DNA of 64,000 nucleotides from Proteus appendicitidis (lineage in GTDB: Bacteria; Pseudomonadota; Gammaproteobacteria; Enterobacterales; Enterobacteriaceae). Each line of letters opens with the position of its first letter. Positions within the stretch are counted from its first letter, which is position 1. Shown here in pieces: positions 60,573 to 64,000 of the stretch. Below the pieces are notes generated by a model. It saw nothing but the letters and a program-made list of their open reading frames with translations, was not told the DNA's origin and searched no databases. The DNA lies in assembly GCF_030271835.1 (NCBI RefSeq), contig NZ_CP127389.1, forward strand, positions 1-64,000, read 5' to 3'. The position numbers and the translations under genes are program-made.

Positions 60573-61952
60573 TTATTTATTGCCCGTACCCGCTCTTGGC
60601 AACCAAATCTCTACTCTTAACCCACCTAATGGGCTGTCATCGGCTTTAACGTGGCCTCTGTGTTGGCTCACTGCGGTTTCAACAATCGCTAATCCTAAGC
60701 CTGTGCCTCCTGATTCACGATCTCTTGCTTCATCAGTGCGATAGAACGGTCGGAAGATATGCTCTCTATCTTCAGGGCTAACGCCAGGGCCATCATCATC
60801 AACAATAATCGTGATGCCTTGGTTCTGCTCAGTAAAGGCTACTTCAATACGAGAGTTGGAATAACGTAGGGCATTACGTACGATATTTTCAAATGCACTA
60901 GCCAGAGAATATGGATTGCAGTAAATAGACCATGCCCCCGGAGGTGTTGTCACTTGCAGTGTTTTATTACTTTGTTCAGCCTCAAATTTAGCGTTATCTA
61001 AAATATCATCCCACAATTCATTGGCTTTTACCGTCTCGCGTAATAACTCGTTTTTATGTTGATTACGAGAAAGAACTAGCAAGTCATTAATCATGCCATC
61101 AAGGCGCTGAGTTTCAGTTTCAATACGTTCTAGCTCTTTACTTTCTCCACTACGACGACGTAATAATGCGCTTGCTAATTGTAAGCGTGTTAATGGTGTG
61201 CGTAACTCATGAGAAATATCAGAAATTAAACGTTGTTGAGCCTCAACCATACGTTCAAGAGCACTTATCATCTGATTAAAACTGGTGCCCGCTGCTAAAA
61301 ACTCTTGAGGGCCAGTCTCTAGCTCTGGATGAGGGCGTAGATTACCTTTAGCAACATCATCAGCCGCATTTTTAAGTTGTCTTGCTGGTTTTGCTAAGCT
61401 CCAAGAAAGCCATACTAATAATGGCGTGCTGATAAGCATGGTGAATATGAGTAGCAATAACGGTTTATCAAATAATAAGTTGATAAAATCCGATTGAGGG
61501 CTACTTGAAGGGCGTACGAGATAAAGTTGGTAATGATCTTCACCATCCCTTACAGAAAAAGGCCCTAACATCTCAGAACGGCCATACTTTTTCTTTTTAG
61601 GGTGATCAGCGTTATCAGATTGACCAATAAAGTTTCTGACAACCTGCATCTCGTTACGTTGAGCGCCAATAATACGCCCCTCACTGGTGACAATAATTAA
61701 ACGTTGACCAGGAGGTGCCCATTTATCAATGGCACGAATTAATCGACGCCACCAAAGGAGATCGTTAGCGGGATCTTGAGCTAATTCCGCTTCAATATGT
61801 TGTTCTAGCATAACGCCTTGACGGTATTCGCTCTCTAATAGAGGGGTAAGCTGGCGCGAGTCCAGCTTTGGAACCATCATAACTAGCACGAGAACTAATG
61901 CTAGCGTCAGCCAGAAAATTGCGAAAATGCGTGCTGACAGACTATTTATCAT
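60573..61952 (-). CDS. cpxA: Envelope-stress sensor histidine kinase CpxA
   Basis: CpxA senses misfolded envelope proteins and phosphorylates CpxR. The 459-residue protein has two membrane segments around a periplasmic domain (about 30-160), a HAMP domain, the H box DISHELRTPLTRLQLA with His248, the N box FENIVRNALRYSN and G boxes DDDGPGVSPED and GGTGLGLAIV. It lies 12 bases after cpxR. Length and phospho-His position equal those of E. coli. Confidence 0.97.
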   Translation of the reverse strand: MINSLSARIFAIFWLTLALVLVLVMMVPKLDSRQLTPLLESEYRQGVMLEQHIEAELAQDPANDLLWWRRLIRAIDKWAPPGQRLIIVTSEGRIIGAQRNEMQVVRNFIGQSDNADHPKKKKYGRSEMLGPFSVRDGEDHYQLYLVRPSSSPQSDFINLLFDKPLLLLIFTMLISTPLLVWLSWSLAKPARQLKNAADDVAKGNLRPHPELETGPQEFLAAGTSFNQMISALERMVEAQQRLISDISHELRTPLTRLQLASALLRRRSGESKELERIETETQRLDGMINDLLVLSRNQHKNELLRETVKANELWDDILDNAKFEAEQSNKTLQVTTPPGAWSIYCNPYSLASAFENIVRNALRYSNSRIEVAFTEQNQGITIIVDDDGPGVSPEDREHIFRPFYRTDEARDRESGGTGLGLAIVETAVSQHRGHVKADDSPLGGLRVEIWLPRAGTGNK

Positions 61953-61964
61953 AAAGAATATTTA

Positions 61965-62663
61965 TCAAGTTATTGAAACCATCAGATAACCGCGGCCACG
62001 TAAAGTTTTAAACCAAGGTTGTCCATCTGTTCTTTCTGGTAATTTACGGCGTAAATTAGAAATATGCATATCAATCGCTCTGTCAAACGGAGTTAAGCGC
62101 TTGCCAAGTACTTCTTGGCTTAGATGTTCACGAGATACGACTTGTCCTAAATGCTGAGCAAGTAAATAAAGCAAAGTAAACTCAGTTCCTGTTAACTCTA
62201 GCGGCTCATTATCAAAACTTGCTTCTTGTCGGCCAGGATTAAGTTGTAATTTATCAACCTGTAATGTTGGAGATGTATTGCTATCAGTCTGTTTTTGTTC
62301 GCTCCAGTTAGAACGACGTAAAATAGCTCTGATACGAGCAACTAGCTCTCTATCATTAAATGGTTTTGGTAAATAATCATCAGCACCTAGCTCTAGGCCA
62401 AGTACTCGGTCAAGATCACTGCCTCTTGCCGTTAACATAATGACAGGGGTCTGGAAATTTTGGCGTAACTCTTTGAGTGTCTCAATCCCGTTTTTACGTG
62501 GCATCATGATATCCAGTAATAACAAGTCGATAGAAGCATCCAAAAGTTTAAGTGCTTGTTCGCCATCAGAGGCGATTACAACATTAAAGCCTTCCATTTC
62601 AAGCAGTTCTTTCAATAGCGATGTTAATTCGCGATCGTCATCCACTAATAAGATTTTATGCAT
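61965..62663 (-). CDS. cpxR: Envelope-stress response regulator CpxR
   Basis: The 232-residue OmpR-family regulator has a receiver domain with the acidic pocket (VDDDRE), phospho-acceptor Asp51 in LLLLDIMMPRKNG and Lys in LPKPFNDRELVARI. The winged helix follows (LTGTEFTLLYLLAQHLGQVVSREHLSQEVLG...). It is divergent from cpxP, with a CpxR box between them, so cpxRA is likely autoregulated. Confidence 0.98.
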   Translation of the reverse strand: MHKILLVDDDRELTSLLKELLEMEGFNVVIASDGEQALKLLDASIDLLLLDIMMPRKNGIETLKELRQNFQTPVIMLTARGSDLDRVLGLELGADDYLPKPFNDRELVARIRAILRRSNWSEQKQTDSNTSPTLQVDKLQLNPGRQEASFDNEPLELTGTEFTLLYLLAQHLGQVVSREHLSQEVLGKRLTPFDRAIDMHISNLRRKLPERTDGQPWFKTLRGRGYLMVSIT

Positions 62664-62716
62664 TCGTCAATTCCTCCAAGAGAAAAATACGATAATAAAT
62701 AGCGCGAATCTATGAC

Positions 62717-62731
62717 TTTACGTTCTTTTAC
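62717..62731. promoter_or_regulatory. CpxR box
   Basis: The minus strand reads GTAAA-AGAAC-GTAAA, an exact match to the CpxR consensus GTAAA-N5-GTAAA, in the 198-base gap between the divergent cpxR and cpxP genes. Confidence 0.9.
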
Positions 62732-62861
62732 ACGCTCTGACGCTAGTTTGCAGCCGCAACGGTATAGTAATCCACATAGCAAAGAATTACACATATGAAT
62801 TATACACATTGAAGTCATATTAATTAGGTCGGTATTAATTTACCGAATTAGGAGTGAAGCA

Positions 62862-63404
62862 ATGCGTAAAGTAGCAGTAGTTGCACTAGCATCAATGTTT
62901 TTAGCAGCTCCGACGATGGTATTAGCTGAAACCGCAAATACCAATCCACCTACTGAGCAACAGTATAATGGTAACTCTCACTGCGGTTATGACTATGGAA
63001 TGCATGGTGACCGTGATTACAGAGGTCACCGTGGACAACGAGGACATATGATGGATCGCAATTATAGCGAGTCACGTATGTTTAACGGTATCACCCTAAC
63101 TGAGCAACAACGTACTCAAATGCGCGATTTAATGCGCCAGCATCATCAAGATAGATATAACGGAAACTACCGTCAACATCATGAGAATATGCATAAGTTA
63201 GTCACTGCACCTCAATTTGATGAAGCCGCTGTAAGAGCGCAAATGCAAGATATGGATAAACAAGCAATAGAGCGCCATGTTGAAATGGCGAAAGTCCATA
63301 ACCAGATGTATCAACTGTTAACCCCTGAACAGAAAGCGCAGTTAGAAAAGAATTACCAACAGAAAATGTCACATTTTGACCAGCAAGGTCAACAGAATCA
63401 GTAA
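62862..63404 (+). CDS. cpxP: Periplasmic Cpx accessory protein CpxP
   Basis: CpxP is a periplasmic adaptor that inhibits CpxA and delivers misfolded proteins to DegP. The 180-residue protein has a signal peptide (MRKVAVVALASMFLAAPTMVLAE), a His/Arg/Gly-rich stretch (about 40-70), and the two family LTxxQ motifs, LTEQQRTQM near residue 79 and LTPEQKAQL near 153. It is induced through the CpxR box upstream. Its 3' UTR carries CpxQ. Confidence 0.95.
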   Translation: MRKVAVVALASMFLAAPTMVLAETANTNPPTEQQYNGNSHCGYDYGMHGDRDYRGHRGQRGHMMDRNYSESRMFNGITLTEQQRTQMRDLMRQHHQDRYNGNYRQHHENMHKLVTAPQFDEAAVRAQMQDMDKQAIERHVEMAKVHNQMYQLLTPEQKAQLEKNYQQKMSHFDQQGQQNQ

Positions 63405-63463
63405 TGAAGTAAGAGTGTAGTAAAGTAGTACCTAGTTAGAGAGTAAGTAGCAACAACGAAGTT

Positions 63464-63525
63464 TTTTCCTTGCCATAGACACCATCCCTGTCTTTTGCAG
63501 CCCCTCTGGAGAGGGGCTTTTTTTT
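63464..63525 (+). ncRNA. cpxQ: CpxQ small regulatory RNA (cpxP 3' UTR)
   Basis: The stretch TTTTCCTTGCCATAGACACC with the following ATCCCTGTCTT matches, from memory, the conserved 5' part and seed region of enterobacterial CpxQ. CpxQ is released from the cpxP mRNA by RNase E and acts with Hfq on inner-membrane protein mRNAs. It ends in a terminator (AGCCCCTC-TGGA-GAGGGGCT then eight T, 63499-63525) whose stem differs from the E. coli one. It lies 60-120 bases after the cpxP stop. Confidence 0.85.
63499..63525 (+). terminator. Terminator of cpxP and CpxQ
   Basis: AGCCCCTC and GAGGGGCT form a perfect 8-bp GC-rich stem with a 4-base loop and a following T-tract of eight. It is the Hfq-binding 3' end expected for CpxQ. 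Confidence 0.92.
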
Positions 63526-63608
63526 GCCCTTTTGTTTATCATTCCTTTTAAAACAAAGAGTTAAATTTCATTTTTAAGGGTAATAAAAGTCTAGAAAAGT
63601 CTTTAAAG

Positions 63609-63656
63609 GTGGACGGAAAGTGGACGTTTTTGGCTGTCGGTGGACAGAATGTGGAC
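63609..63656. other. Candidate integrase arm-type sites (prophage att region)
   Basis: GTGGAC occurs four times in one orientation at 63609, 63620, 63640 and 63651, i.e. two pairs with 11-base spacing. P2-family integrases bind arm sites with a TGTGGACA-like consensus. The repeats lie between the CpxQ terminator and the integrase gene, where an attachment site arm should be. A tandem AAAAGTCT (63585 and 63595) just before them may belong to the core region. Confidence 0.7.
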
Positions 63657-63675
63657 GCCCAATCTCCTCCTATTT

Positions 63676-64000
63676 TTAAACTTTTATATCACCTTTTAGT
63701 GGGTTTAACTTTATAGCTAACTGCAAATAATCGGGTGCTAAATGAGCGTATGCCATTGTCTGGTTTATACTCGCATGACCTAATATTTCTTTCAGTGCTA
63801 CGATGTTCCCACCATTCATTACAAAATGACTTGCAAACGTATGGCGTAAAACGTGTGTCGCTTGGCCATCAGGTAAATCAGGTTTTACTATTTTTAGTTT
63901 TTTTCGGAAGGTTCCGTAATCAACATGAAATAGCTTTCCTGTTTTTCTGGTTTTTATCTCTTTTTCAAGAGAGTCAGAAATTGGAATAATTCTTTTTTTA
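63676..64000 (-). CDS. int: P2-like prophage tyrosine integrase, C-terminal part
   Basis: The frame runs from the window edge (partial, 5' end missing) to TAA at 63676 and encodes the last 108 residues of a phage integrase. The catalytic region is visible: HVLRHTFASHF (His and Arg), LGHASINQTMAYAHLAPDYL (His, then nucleophilic Tyr in the AYAHLAP context). The sequence has the P2/WPhi-type ending KLNPLKG. It lies next to the arm-type repeats with its 3' end towards them, as in P2-like phages. The prophage body is expected beyond 64000. Confidence 0.88.
   Translation of the reverse strand, partial: KKRIIPISDSLEKEIKTRKTGKLFHVDYGTFRKKLKIVKPDLPDGQATHVLRHTFASHFVMNGGNIVALKEILGHASINQTMAYAHLAPDYLQLAIKLNPLKGDIKV

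Overview
The window reads as a chromosome segment of an enterobacterium of the genus Proteus or a very close Morganellaceae relative. Three things point that way: low-GC coding DNA with Enterobacterales-type proteins, a lipopolysaccharide (LPS) core locus of the wabG/wabH/wabN type spread between rpmBG and kbl-tdh, and above all an O-antigen locus lying between the secB-gpsA-cysE-trmL block and cpxA, the position described for Proteus O-antigen clusters. The species cannot be fixed from sequence alone. The first base is the GTG start of dnaA, so the chromosome was probably rotated to begin there; oriC is not in the window.

Layout. (1) 1-6100: the replication-start operon dnaA-dnaN-recF-gyrB with a terminator. 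(2) 6120-14980: an accessory-type stretch with a PepT-like peptidase plus AbgT-family transporter operon, asd, a small SAM methyltransferase, a divergent MocR-type regulator/GNAT pair and a solitary murQ. Intergenic gaps are large here. (3) 15050-21840: housekeeping genes yicC, rph-pyrE (with pyrE attenuator), dut-slmA, coaBC, radC and rpmB-rpmG. (4) 21900-39780: the LPS core locus. Four outer-core-type glycosyltransferases and waaL sit between rpmG and mutM, then coaD-waaE-waaA, wabH-wabG-waaQ, wabN plus a family-9 transferase, and waaC-waaF-hldD. (5) 40040-50530: kbl-tdh, yibQ-envC, rimO, yibN, secB-gpsA-cysE, a second serine-acetyltransferase-like gene and trmL. (6) 50540-60350: an AT-rich O-antigen operon, all on the minus strand, driven from a promoter at about 60320-60350 through a JUMPstart/ops leader, and ending in ugd (probably running on into trmL). 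(7) 60500-63525: the Cpx envelope-stress module cpxA-cpxR / cpxP with a CpxR box, plus the CpxQ small RNA in the cpxP 3' UTR. (8) 63526-64000: the end of an integrated P2-like prophage, with four GTGGAC arm-type motifs followed by the C-terminus of a tyrosine integrase that runs off the window.

How the parts work together. The core genes build lipid A-Kdo-heptose core, WaaL ligates O-antigen to it, and the O-antigen operon supplies the Wzx flippase, the Wzy polymerase and the repeat-unit transferases. Its only nucleotide-sugar gene is ugd (UDP-glucuronate). It also encodes two GNAT-fold transferases and a GINT1-like beta-propeller protein whose roles are not known, and these are the least explained proteins in the window. 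Cpx monitors the envelope that these genes build. No complete tRNA, rRNA, CRISPR array or insertion sequence was seen.
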